NCBI GenBank assembly: GCA_021734025.1
Contig: JAIPJS010000014.1
Coordinates: forward strand, 1 to 64,000
Direction of reading: 5' to 3'
Origin: Candidatus Neomarinimicrobiota bacterium
Lineage (GTDB): Bacteria; Fidelibacterota; JAANXI01
DNA length: 64,000 nt
Position 1 is the stretch's first letter. Each line of letters begins with the position of its first letter. The position numbers and the translations under genes are program-made. Positions 1-7,348 of the stretch are shown in pieces. Below the pieces are notes generated by a model. The model searched no databases, was not told the DNA's origin, and saw only the letters and a program-made list of their open reading frames with translations.

Positions 1-71
1 TGCAATTCCTCCGGGGTTTGGATATCCCACTCCTGCAACATCGTTTGTAACTGCTCTGGATTAAAGACCAT
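1..71 (-). CDS. N-terminal fragment of an unidentified protein (runs off the window)
   Basis: The minus strand is open from an ATG at 71 to the window edge, giving 23 codons that begin MVFNPEQLQTMLQEW. An AGGTG Shine-Dalgarno-like sequence lies just upstream of the ATG (about 75-79). It reads in the same direction as the rqcH-like gene upstream, with a 247 bp gap. Too little is present to recognise a family. Confidence 0.45.
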   Translation of the reverse strand, partial: MVFNPEQLQTMLQEWDIQTPEEL

Positions 72-271
72 CGGTCACCTCACTCGTTCAATAATATTAC
101 AGTTTTCCGTGAGGTTTACACAGTTTATTTTACACTCCCACATTTTCGATTACCATCTACCTTTTATAGCAATCTCACAACCCAACATACAACCAACAAC
201 GTACCACAAACATTTTCCCCTTCTCCTCTTGAACAAACTCTATTTAGATTACGAGGGAGACTATAATTAAG

Positions 272-312
272 AAGCACCAACGGTAACACTATAACACATT
301 AACACTTTAACA
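272..312. repeat. Short AACAC tandem-like units downstream of rqcH-like gene
   Basis: The sequence contains four TAACAC hexamers at irregular 7-9 bp spacing in an AT-rich spacer. Inverted relatives (GTGTT units) lie at 1986-2030, immediately upstream of the rqcH-like start, so the gene is bracketed by inverted low-complexity blocks. Function unknown. Confidence 0.35.
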
Positions 313-318
313 CGGTAT

Positions 319-1974
319 TTAAGACTTTCTCGGCTCCACCATCACCGATTCTTCAAACTCGTATCGCACTAATCCGGGGCCTGCGTCTCTGGGTTTGGTG
401 ACGTATTTTCGTTTCGTATATACTACCGGCACTAATCCGGAGTGCTGCGCCTGACTGTGACCGGCCGCCAGTCCGGCAGCGTATTCAATGGTAGGTTTTG
501 GTGGGCTATCCACACGCTTGTTATCCGAAATTGCAATGACATGTGATCCGGGGACATTCTCTGCATGAAACCAGAAATCCTCTTTGTGAGCGATGTGGAA
601 GGTCAATTCGTCGTTATCCCGGGATTTCCTCCCGACCAGGATACGCCAGCCGTCGGGCGAGGTATATTCAGTGTACGGTTTTCGCTCGCTTGTTTCCTGA
701 GTCTGTTGCTGAGAAGTCGAGATTCCGTAGCCAGCTAACTCGTCAGCGATTTCATCAATCATGCTCAAGGATTCGGCTTGTTCCAGTCTATCGTACAAAT
801 CATTGAGTGTGGCCAACTCTTTTTCGGTCTGGGCAATCTGTTTCTGAAGTGCCTCCCGACCACGACTCGTCTTTTTAGCTTTTTCGTAGTAAGCCTGAGC
901 ATTTTCGACCACGGAGATATCTGGCTGGAGATCGATGGTCACCTGTCCCGCATCTCCGATAATATCGTCCAGCGTGACCGATTGTTGGCCCCTCTCGATC
1001 TGGTGCATATTTGCCATAAGTAAGTCTCCGTATTTCCGGTAGACTTCAGCAGACTTCCAGTCGTCCAGATCACCCTTCTGTTTTTCGATGCGTCGCTGGA
1101 GACGTTCAATTTTATTCCCAAGCGATGTCCTGAGTCGCCTGTGCAGATCGCGATATTTTTTCCCCCGATAGTACACGCCAATATACCGGGGATAGCCCTC
1201 ACTGATCGGCGTCTCCATATCCCACTCGGTTTCCGTCTGGTGTTTTAGTTCCAGCGGACTGAACTGTGGTTCCGGTAATCTGGATATGAAAGCCTTTTTC
1301 TGTTCCACCTCCCGGAGCATCTGCACCACAGCCCTGGACAGGTTTCCTATGTTCTCTTCCGGAATATCTTTTACCTGCATCTGCAGTGAGAGAGAGGCTC
1401 TGTGAACAGTCTCTCTGGCAAGATCGGCGGTCCAGTGCGGGAGGACTTCAGTTAGCGCATTTTTTATGGATTTTTCCTGCATACCTGATAAGCTGCTCTC
1501 AAAGTCCTCATGGAAGTCGCCCGGCAGCGGGTACGGAATTCCGGAAAAATCCCGAAATTCCGCAAGGATTGTGTTCTCGACATCTTTGAAGGAATCCAGG
1601 ATCGTTCGATTTTCATCGACGTGGTAAATATTGGGTGAGCCACCAAAAAATTCGAAGCACAGCAATGAACCATCATCGAGTTCCCATTTTAAAATTCTGT
1701 CGGCAGGGATCATGGAAATATTCTCGATAGTTCTGGCCCCCATGGACTCGAATAGCCCTACCTTTCTCCTGGGGATATTGAGTTGGTCTTTGACTACCAG
1801 ATAAGGAAGTTCGGCAATTCCGGAATAATCCACCCTGTATTGGTCCCGGTCCTTCAACAGGATAAAGCTGCATTGATTTTTCTCATAGGTGAACGCCTGA
1901 GAAATTTTGGCGCCGGTTATCCGGTCAGCTTGAGCCGTCCAATAACTATTTAAAGTAAACCAGTGGTTATGCAT
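319..1974 (-). CDS. rqcH: NFACT family protein, RqcH/Rqc2-like ribosome quality control factor
   Basis: 551 residues, close to the usual 550-580 of bacterial NFACT proteins. The NFACT-N domain occupies roughly residues 1-200. Residues Asp92-Arg93 in PADRIL sit where the Asp-Arg pair needed for Ala-tRNA binding is found in RqcH. A charged coiled-coil middle follows (about 280-420), then an NFACT-R domain (about 435-545) with FHIAHKEDFWFHAENVPGSH. In this family the protein binds obstructed 50S subunits and recruits Ala-tRNA to add C-terminal alanine tails to stalled nascent chains; older annotations call it a fibronectin-binding protein. The gene stands alone, divergent from yicC across a 333 bp spacer. 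No strong ribosome binding site precedes the ATG, but the next in-frame starts would cut into the domain. Confidence 0.9.
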   Translation of the reverse strand: MHNHWFTLNSYWTAQADRITGAKISQAFTYEKNQCSFILLKDRDQYRVDYSGIAELPYLVVKDQLNIPRRKVGLFESMGARTIENISMIPADRILKWELDDGSLLCFEFFGGSPNIYHVDENRTILDSFKDVENTILAEFRDFSGIPYPLPGDFHEDFESSLSGMQEKSIKNALTEVLPHWTADLARETVHRASLSLQMQVKDIPEENIGNLSRAVVQMLREVEQKKAFISRLPEPQFSPLELKHQTETEWDMETPISEGYPRYIGVYYRGKKYRDLHRRLRTSLGNKIERLQRRIEKQKGDLDDWKSAEVYRKYGDLLMANMHQIERGQQSVTLDDIIGDAGQVTIDLQPDISVVENAQAYYEKAKKTSRGREALQKQIAQTEKELATLNDLYDRLEQAESLSMIDEIADELAGYGISTSQQQTQETSERKPYTEYTSPDGWRILVGRKSRDNDELTFHIAHKEDFWFHAENVPGSHVIAISDNKRVDSPPKPTIEYAAGLAAGHSQAQHSGLVPVVYTKRKYVTKPRDAGPGLVRYEFEESVMVEPRKS

Positions 1975-2307
1975 GTAAAGCCAGTGTTGAAGTGTTACTG
2001 TGTTTGAGTGTTATAGTTACAGAAATCTTTGATGTTGTACATTGTCGTTCCCCGGAGAAGGGAGAAAGGAATACGGAGGATGAAATAGTGAAGATTCCTC
2101 GCTCCGCTTATCATTTTTTTGTTTTATCAGTTCCCTCCTGCCTTCTCCGTTCTCCTTAATTCCTTATATCAGTCCCTATGTTACGAACAGGTTACTGAAA
2201 TCCAAAGTGGATGGTGGCCTCCGAGGCATACAACATCGGTTAGACGGAAGTTGACTTACACTGGCCCTGATTGTATTTTAATCCGCTAAAGGAAAAAGGA
2301 GTGTATT
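1975..2307. other. Divergent intergenic region between rqcH-like gene and yicC
   Basis: 333 bp with no credible gene. It must hold the promoters for both flanking genes. The first 45 bp (1986-2030) carry four degenerate GTGTT units that mirror, in inverted sense, the AACAC units at 272-312 on the other side of the rqcH-like gene. Purine-rich GGAGAAGG text near 2055 and pyrimidine-rich text near 2135-2160 are only loosely complementary. The AAGGAG at 2295-2300 is the yicC ribosome binding site. Confidence 0.5.
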
Positions 2308-3186
2308 GTGGTTTATAGCATGACCGGCTACGGTCGGAATGAACAGGAATTTGAGTCGTATTCGATTTCGGTGGAAGTCCGATCTGTCAATAGCCGGTAT
2401 CTGGATACTAATCTTCGGGTGCCTGACGAAATTGCGGTATACGAGAATAAGGTAAAAAAGCGGATCCAGGAGTACTTTGAACGAGGGCAGGTTTCTGTCA
2501 AGGTTACGCTGAACGGGACCGAGGATAAACTCACCCAATTGACTATCAACAAGGATCTCCTGAACAGCTACAACCGACTGATACAAGATATTCGGGAAGA
2601 ACTGGACCTCGACGATAAACCGAGTGTGAGCGATTACCTGAATATTCCGGATCTCATTAGTTATGAGCAGACTCTTCCGGATGAGTCCGAGGTGCTGGAA
2701 AATGTTTTGAGTGTCCTGAATGGCGCTCTGGAAGATCTTCAGGAAATGCGGCGCAAGGAAGGGGAATCGCTCCATGATGATATGCTGAACCGGCTGAACT
2801 GGCTTGAGGAAGCGATGGAACAAATTATGGCTGAATCTCAGGATAATAGCCAGTTAGCCAAGGAGTCTCTGGAAACCCGTATTGATGAATTACTGGATTC
2901 GGTGCCGGTAAACGAAGACCGCCTGGCCCAGGAAATTGCCTACATTGCAGACAAGGTAGATATTACCGAGGAAACGGTGCGATTCAGTAGCCATGTGAAG
3001 CAGTTCAAAGAATTACTCGATGTTAAGGGAAGTGTCGGAAAAAAACTGAATTTTCTGCTCCAGGAGATGAACCGGGAAGTTAATACCATGGGAGCAAAGG
3101 CGAATAATTCCGTGATTTCGCATACCGTTGTGGACTGCAAAAACGAGGTGGAAAAGCTCCGGGAACAGGTACAGAATGTCGAATAA
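2308..3186 (+). CDS. yicC: YicC family endoribonuclease-like protein
   Basis: 292 residues. The N-terminus VYSMTGYG and C-terminus REQVQNVE are hallmarks of the YicC/YloC family, whose members act as endoribonucleases or RNA-decay adaptors. The GTG start at 2308 is preferred over the ATG at 2320 because family members have three or four residues before SMTGYG and because AAGGAG lies 7 nt upstream. The central part is acidic and helical. The gene overlaps gmk by 11 nt, and yicC-gmk-rpoZ-coaBC is a widely conserved order, so it heads a housekeeping operon. Confidence 0.93.
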   Translation: MVYSMTGYGRNEQEFESYSISVEVRSVNSRYLDTNLRVPDEIAVYENKVKKRIQEYFERGQVSVKVTLNGTEDKLTQLTINKDLLNSYNRLIQDIREELDLDDKPSVSDYLNIPDLISYEQTLPDESEVLENVLSVLNGALEDLQEMRRKEGESLHDDMLNRLNWLEEAMEQIMAESQDNSQLAKESLETRIDELLDSVPVNEDRLAQEIAYIADKVDITEETVRFSSHVKQFKELLDVKGSVGKKLNFLLQEMNREVNTMGAKANNSVISHTVVDCKNEVEKLREQVQNVE

Positions 3187-3775
3187 GGCCGGGCTCCTTG
3201 TATGCATTGCATCACCGTCCGGTGGTGGTAAAACCACCGTCTGCAGGAAGCTGATCGAGCGACATGGTGATTATCGGTTTTCCGTATCCGGAACTACCCG
3301 GGATCCCAGAGATGGCGAACAAGACGGCGTGGACTACTATTTTTTATCTGAAGAGGAGTTCAACAAGAAAGTAAATAATGGGGAGTTTGCCGAATACGAG
3401 CGGGTTCACGGGCAGATGTACGGAACACTGTATGCGGCGGTACAGGAGGCTTTGGACAACGGCGAAGTCCTCCTGAACGATATTGACGTGAAGGGTGCCT
3501 CTACACTCAAATCGGAGTACGGTGACCAATGCCTGACAATTTTTTTACAGCCACCGAGTATGCGTACGCTTAAGGAGCGGCTCATCAGCCGCGGAACGGA
3601 GACGGAAGAAAGTTTTAAGCGACGAATGCATCGGATATCATTGGAAATAGAATATGGTAAACAATTCGACGTGGAAATCGTTAACGATCAATTGATGACC
3701 ACAGTGGACGAAGCTGAACAATCAATAGAAAACAGACGATCAGCAATAATGGAGGAAGCAATCAATGGCAGTTGA
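3176..3775 (+). CDS. gmk: Guanylate kinase
   Basis: 199 residues. It phosphorylates GMP to GDP in purine salvage and supply. The P-loop SPSGGGKTTV is near residues 12-21, followed by the GMP-binding TTRDPRDGEQDGVDYYF segment. The lid region around SRGTETEESFKRRM is complete. The frame is open further upstream to 3128, but the ATG at 3176 gives the family N-terminus. The gene starts inside the last codons of yicC and its own end overlaps rpoZ by 11 nt, which indicates translational coupling. Confidence 0.95.
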   Translation: MSNKAGLLVCIASPSGGGKTTVCRKLIERHGDYRFSVSGTTRDPRDGEQDGVDYYFLSEEEFNKKVNNGEFAEYERVHGQMYGTLYAAVQEALDNGEVLLNDIDVKGASTLKSEYGDQCLTIFLQPPSMRTLKERLISRGTETEESFKRRMHRISLEIEYGKQFDVEIVNDQLMTTVDEAEQSIENRRSAIMEEAINGS

Positions 3776-4106
3776 AACAATTTCATTCCGGGATCTGGAA
3801 GATCAGACAACGGATACCTTCGAGGCAATCATCATCATGGCGAAGCGCGCCCGACAGGTGAATGCCGAACGGTTGGCCAAGATGGAACTCCCGGCCTTTA
3901 TGGAGGATACGGAAGACGAAGAAATAGGCCTGGACCGGGAAGACCTGGAAGATGTGGACTTTGACGGCATCGAAAAGGCAACCACGTTCGCCATTCGCGA
4001 GATGTTGACAGGGGATCTGACGTTCCGGTACAAGGGTGAGCAATACGAAGAGACCGAAGAGATTGAAGATGGCGAGCTCAAAGAAAACGGAGAAGATTCC
4101 GAGTAG
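3765..4106 (+). CDS. rpoZ: DNA-directed RNA polymerase omega subunit
   Basis: 113 residues. The segment DTFEAIIIMAKRARQVNAER matches the omega/Rpb6 core that wraps the C-terminal tail of beta-prime. Behind it lies an unusually acidic stretch (TEDEEIGLDREDLEDVDFD, about 43-62) and an acidic C-terminus. A GGAGG site at 3751-3755 inside gmk drives translation from the ATG at 3765. The position after gmk is the classical one. The assignment is by motif and context, since omega is short and variable. Confidence 0.88.
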   Translation: MAVETISFRDLEDQTTDTFEAIIIMAKRARQVNAERLAKMELPAFMEDTEDEEIGLDREDLEDVDFDGIEKATTFAIREMLTGDLTFRYKGEQYEETEEIEDGELKENGEDSE

Positions 4107-5178
4107 CTGGTTTGCTGGCAGGTCGGTGAGTCTTGTCATAGCCGGCGATATTTCCGTACATGTCTCATTCGACCTGCTGGATACCCTCTCAACATTTTCC
4201 GGCATCACGCTGCATTGCCTGGTAGCCGACTCAACACTGCGTCTTTTTACTTCGCACAGTTTCGAGCGATTCGGAGCCGTTTCAGAATTTTCTCTTTCTC
4301 CAGTTCAACAGGAACATTTTACTCAACATGCTCCCGAAGCGGATGCTACAGTCTGGATAGATTTTTCAGAAGAGCAAACTCTCACAAATCTTTTTAATCA
4401 GGAAAGCAGTGAGGGCACACATCCGCACATTTTGGTAACAAATAAGAATGCAGCCGAGGCTGGCATTCAGTTTATCGGGACCTGGGATCATACAATCGAA
4501 GCTCTGGCTCAACATCTTCCTGCGGATAATTCGTGGAACGGAAAAAGGGTGCTGGTGACAGCCGGTCCAACAGAAGAAGATATCGATCCGGTGCGGTTTA
4601 TCACCAATCGCAGCAGCGGAAAAATGGGCTTTGCTCTCGCCCGTCAGGCGGCACTCAGAGGGGCGATTGTGACTCTCGTGACTGGTCCGACGGCCCTCGA
4701 AACACCGTATAATGTCAATCGCATCGATATACGTACCGCGGATGAAATGCTTGACGCCTGCCGGGAATATTTTGACGATTCCGATGCGTTTTTTGCTGCC
4801 GCAGCGGTCGAGGATTTGGTCCCGGCGGATGCAGTGGAGCACAAGATAAAGAAACAGGGGAGTATGACCGTCGAATGTCGTGAAGCGGTTGATGTTCTGG
4901 GGACTTTGGCGAAGCAAAAAACCGGGCAATATCTGGCCGGCTTTAGCGTGGAAACTGAAAATGACATCGAAAATTCCAGAGAAAAGCTAAACAGAAAATC
5001 CCTGGATGCGATTGTGGTAAATAATCCCAGAGAGCCCGGAGCAGCCTTTCAACACGACACGAACAGGGCAACCATTATCCCCAAAGATGGGAATATCGTC
5101 GAATTTCCCATGCAGAGTAAAGAGGCCCTGGCCCGTGAACTCCTTGATTTTGTCCGGAGGGACATCACTACCCCATGA
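4069..5178 (+). CDS. coaB: CoaBC homologue: phosphopantothenate-cysteine ligase with a degenerate CoaC half
   Basis: 369 residues from the ATG at 4069; an upstream in-frame ATG at 4036 lies deeper inside rpoZ. The C-terminal half (about 160-369) is a good CoaB domain: VTAGPTEEDIDPVRFITNRS, SSGKMG, then AAAVEDLVPAD and HKIKKQ, the region that activates 4-phosphopantothenate with CTP and joins cysteine. The N-terminal half is flavoprotein-like in length but lacks the features of CoaC: no PxMNxxMW segment, no Cys-containing G-x-LACG flap, and no recognisable catalytic His. CoaC activity is therefore probably absent here and supplied elsewhere or by another route. The stop overlaps the next start (ATGA). 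Confidence 0.85.
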   Translation: MASSKKTEKIPSSWFAGRSVSLVIAGDISVHVSFDLLDTLSTFSGITLHCLVADSTLRLFTSHSFERFGAVSEFSLSPVQQEHFTQHAPEADATVWIDFSEEQTLTNLFNQESSEGTHPHILVTNKNAAEAGIQFIGTWDHTIEALAQHLPADNSWNGKRVLVTAGPTEEDIDPVRFITNRSSGKMGFALARQAALRGAIVTLVTGPTALETPYNVNRIDIRTADEMLDACREYFDDSDAFFAAAAVEDLVPADAVEHKIKKQGSMTVECREAVDVLGTLAKQKTGQYLAGFSVETENDIENSREKLNRKSLDAIVVNNPREPGAAFQHDTNRATIIPKDGNIVEFPMQSKEALARELLDFVRRDITTP

Positions 5179-5882
5179 ACGAGGTTAATAACTACAGCGA
5201 ATATCTGAAACAGCAGGCCGAGCTCTTCCCGGAGGATTTTTACATCAGGCCGTTCGGAACGCCGGGGCAAGTTGCGGAGCGAGGATCTGGAGAAGACTAT
5301 AATCCGGAAATTCCGCCATATGAGCCGCCGGCCTCGGGACGATTGGCGGATTATAAACAACTAATTCACAATTGTAAGAGGTGTCCGCTGGGAGAAAGCC
5401 GGACTAAATTCGTCTTCGGCACAGGGGATCGAAACGCGGACCTGATGTTTATCGGCGAAGCCCCCGGGTATTACGAGGATCAGCAGGGGGAACCGTTCGT
5501 CGGAAAGGCAGGGAAACTCCTTGATAAAATTCTCGCTGCCATCGATTTGAAACGGGAGAATGTTTTTATCGGCAACGTCCTCAAGTGCCGACCGCCGGAA
5601 AACCGGGATCCGAAAGCCGAAGAGATTGAGGAATGTGAACCGTATCTGGTAGAGCAAATCCGGTTGGTGGAACCCCGGGTTATCATCGCCCTGGGCAAAG
5701 TGGCCGGCAATACCCTGCTGCGGAAGTCTTCCTCGTTGCGGGATCTGCGCGGCAAAACCTGGGATTATCACGGGACAGACTTGATTGTGACTTACCACCC
5801 CGCTGCGTTGCTGAGAAACCAGAATCTGAAGCGCCCGGCATGGGAAGATTTCCAAAAAATTCAGGAGAAATATTTATCCTGA
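5175..5882 (+). CDS. Family 4 uracil-DNA glycosylase (iron-sulfur type)
   Basis: 235 residues. It removes uracil from DNA in base excision repair. Visible motifs are GEAPGYYEDQQGEPFVGKAG (about 95-113) and the C-terminal TYHPAALLRN (206-215). Four cysteines, C67 and C70 (CKRC), C138 and C154, fit the 4Fe-4S ligands of UDG families 4 and 5. The N-terminal 55 residues are a proline-rich extension typical of bacterial members. It overlaps coaB by 4 nt (ATGA) and closes the yicC operon. Confidence 0.92.
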   Translation: MNEVNNYSEYLKQQAELFPEDFYIRPFGTPGQVAERGSGEDYNPEIPPYEPPASGRLADYKQLIHNCKRCPLGESRTKFVFGTGDRNADLMFIGEAPGYYEDQQGEPFVGKAGKLLDKILAAIDLKRENVFIGNVLKCRPPENRDPKAEEIEECEPYLVEQIRLVEPRVIIALGKVAGNTLLRKSSSLRDLRGKTWDYHGTDLIVTYHPAALLRNQNLKRPAWEDFQKIQEKYLS

Positions 5883-5910
5883 TTGATAGTTCTGTTCGGA
5901 TCGTTATATT
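5883..5910 (+). promoter_or_regulatory. Possible sigma-70-type promoter for dnaB
   Basis: TTGATA at 5883-5888 and TATATT at 5905-5910 are separated by 16 nt, in the 81 bp gap upstream of dnaB. Sequence match only; the consensus used by this lineage is not known. Confidence 0.35.
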
Positions 5911-5963
5911 AAAAAGCTAGCAATTTTGAACTCACCAATTCTGGATGGTTTTATAACATAATT

Positions 5964-7346
5964 ATGGCAGATTCCCAATCATCACAAGGTCGCGTTCCAC
6001 CACAATCGCTGGAAGCAGAACGGGCAGTCCTCGGAGCAATGATGCTGGAGCCGGAGGCAGTCAGCCGGGGACTTGAACTGTTAGACGAGCATAACTTTTA
6101 CCGGGAGGGACACCGCAAGATTTTCCGGGTGATGAGCTACCTGTTCGAAAAAAGCGAACCGATCGATCAGCTTACGGTGGCTGAGGAGCTGGCCAACCGG
6201 GATGCTCTGGAGGACATTGGCGGGGCATACGAGTTAAGTAAACTGCTGGAGATTCCGTCCGCGGCCAACATGGAATATTACGCCAAGATCGTCCTGGAAA
6301 AATCTACCTATCGTCAACTCATCAATGTGGCCACGGAGACCATTACCCAGGCCTACGAGCAGTCTGACGATATCAACGAGCTTCTTGATCGCACTGAAAA
6401 TGCAATCTTTCGGCTTTCTGATCGTCGGCTCAAGGGGGGATTCCAACCCATCGAGCCGATAATGACCAAGACCATGGAGACTATCGAGTCGTTCCATGAG
6501 ATGCAGGGCGGCGTGACCGGTGTGGCTACCGGATATTCGGATCTGGACGATATGACTTCGGGATTCCAGCCGGCGGATCTTATCATTATTGCGGGACGCC
6601 CATCCATGGGAAAAACAGCTTTTGCGCTAAATATCGCCCGGAATGTGGCCCTAGACGAAGGGGTGCCGGTAGGAATCTTTAGCCTGGAGATGGCCAATTA
6701 TCAGCTGGCGATGCGGTTACTTTGCAGCGAGGCGCGTGTGAGCTCACACCTGCTGAGAACCGGACGCCTGCCGAAGGCCTTGTACAGCAATTTATCCCGC
6801 GTAGTGGGGAAATTGGCAGATGCGCCGATCTTTATCGATGATACGCCGTCTCTGCCGATCCTGGAACTTCGGGCCAAGGCCAGACGTCTAAAGACAGAAC
6901 ATGACGTCGGTATGATTGTGGTGGATTATATGCAGCTGATGCGTGGACCAAAAGCGGCAGAAAGCCGTCAGCAGGAGATTTCTGAGATATCCCGGGCGCT
7001 CAAGGCGCTGGCCAAGGAGATCGATGTGCCGGTGGTGGCGCTATCCCAGTTGTCTCGAGCCGTTGAGTCCCGTGGCGGGGATAAGCGGCCAATGCTGTCC
7101 GACTTGCGGGAGTCCGGCGCCATCGAGCAGGATGCGGATGTGGTTATGTTCGTCTATCGGAAAGAGCACTACCTTCGGGAGGACGATCCGGAGCTTGCCG
7201 AAGTAGAGGGCAAAGCGGAAATCATCGTTGGAAAACAGCGAAACGGGCCGGTTGGAACTGTCCATATGACATTTATTAAAGATTACGCAAAATTTGAGGA
7301 CGAGGCCCGCTATGAAGATAAGCAATATGCAAACCAGGCCTTTTAG
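5964..7346 (+). CDS. dnaB: Replicative DNA helicase DnaB
   Basis: 460 residues, standard length. The N-terminal helical domain begins PPQSLEAERAVLGAMMLEPEA. The RecA-like C-terminal domain has a Walker A GRPSMGKT at 211-218, a Walker B near VVDYMQLM, and the LSQLSRAVESRGGDKRPMLS region with an arginine finger. It unwinds DNA ahead of the replication fork. No intein is present. No strong Shine-Dalgarno precedes the ATG. The rel gene follows after 2 nt. Confidence 0.96.
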   Translation: MADSQSSQGRVPPQSLEAERAVLGAMMLEPEAVSRGLELLDEHNFYREGHRKIFRVMSYLFEKSEPIDQLTVAEELANRDALEDIGGAYELSKLLEIPSAANMEYYAKIVLEKSTYRQLINVATETITQAYEQSDDINELLDRTENAIFRLSDRRLKGGFQPIEPIMTKTMETIESFHEMQGGVTGVATGYSDLDDMTSGFQPADLIIIAGRPSMGKTAFALNIARNVALDEGVPVGIFSLEMANYQLAMRLLCSEARVSSHLLRTGRLPKALYSNLSRVVGKLADAPIFIDDTPSLPILELRAKARRLKTEHDVGMIVVDYMQLMRGPKAAESRQQEISEISRALKALAKEIDVPVVALSQLSRAVESRGGDKRPMLSDLRESGAIEQDADVVMFVYRKEHYLREDDPELAEVEGKAEIIVGKQRNGPVGTVHMTFIKDYAKFEDEARYEDKQYANQAF

Positions 7347-7348
7347 AT

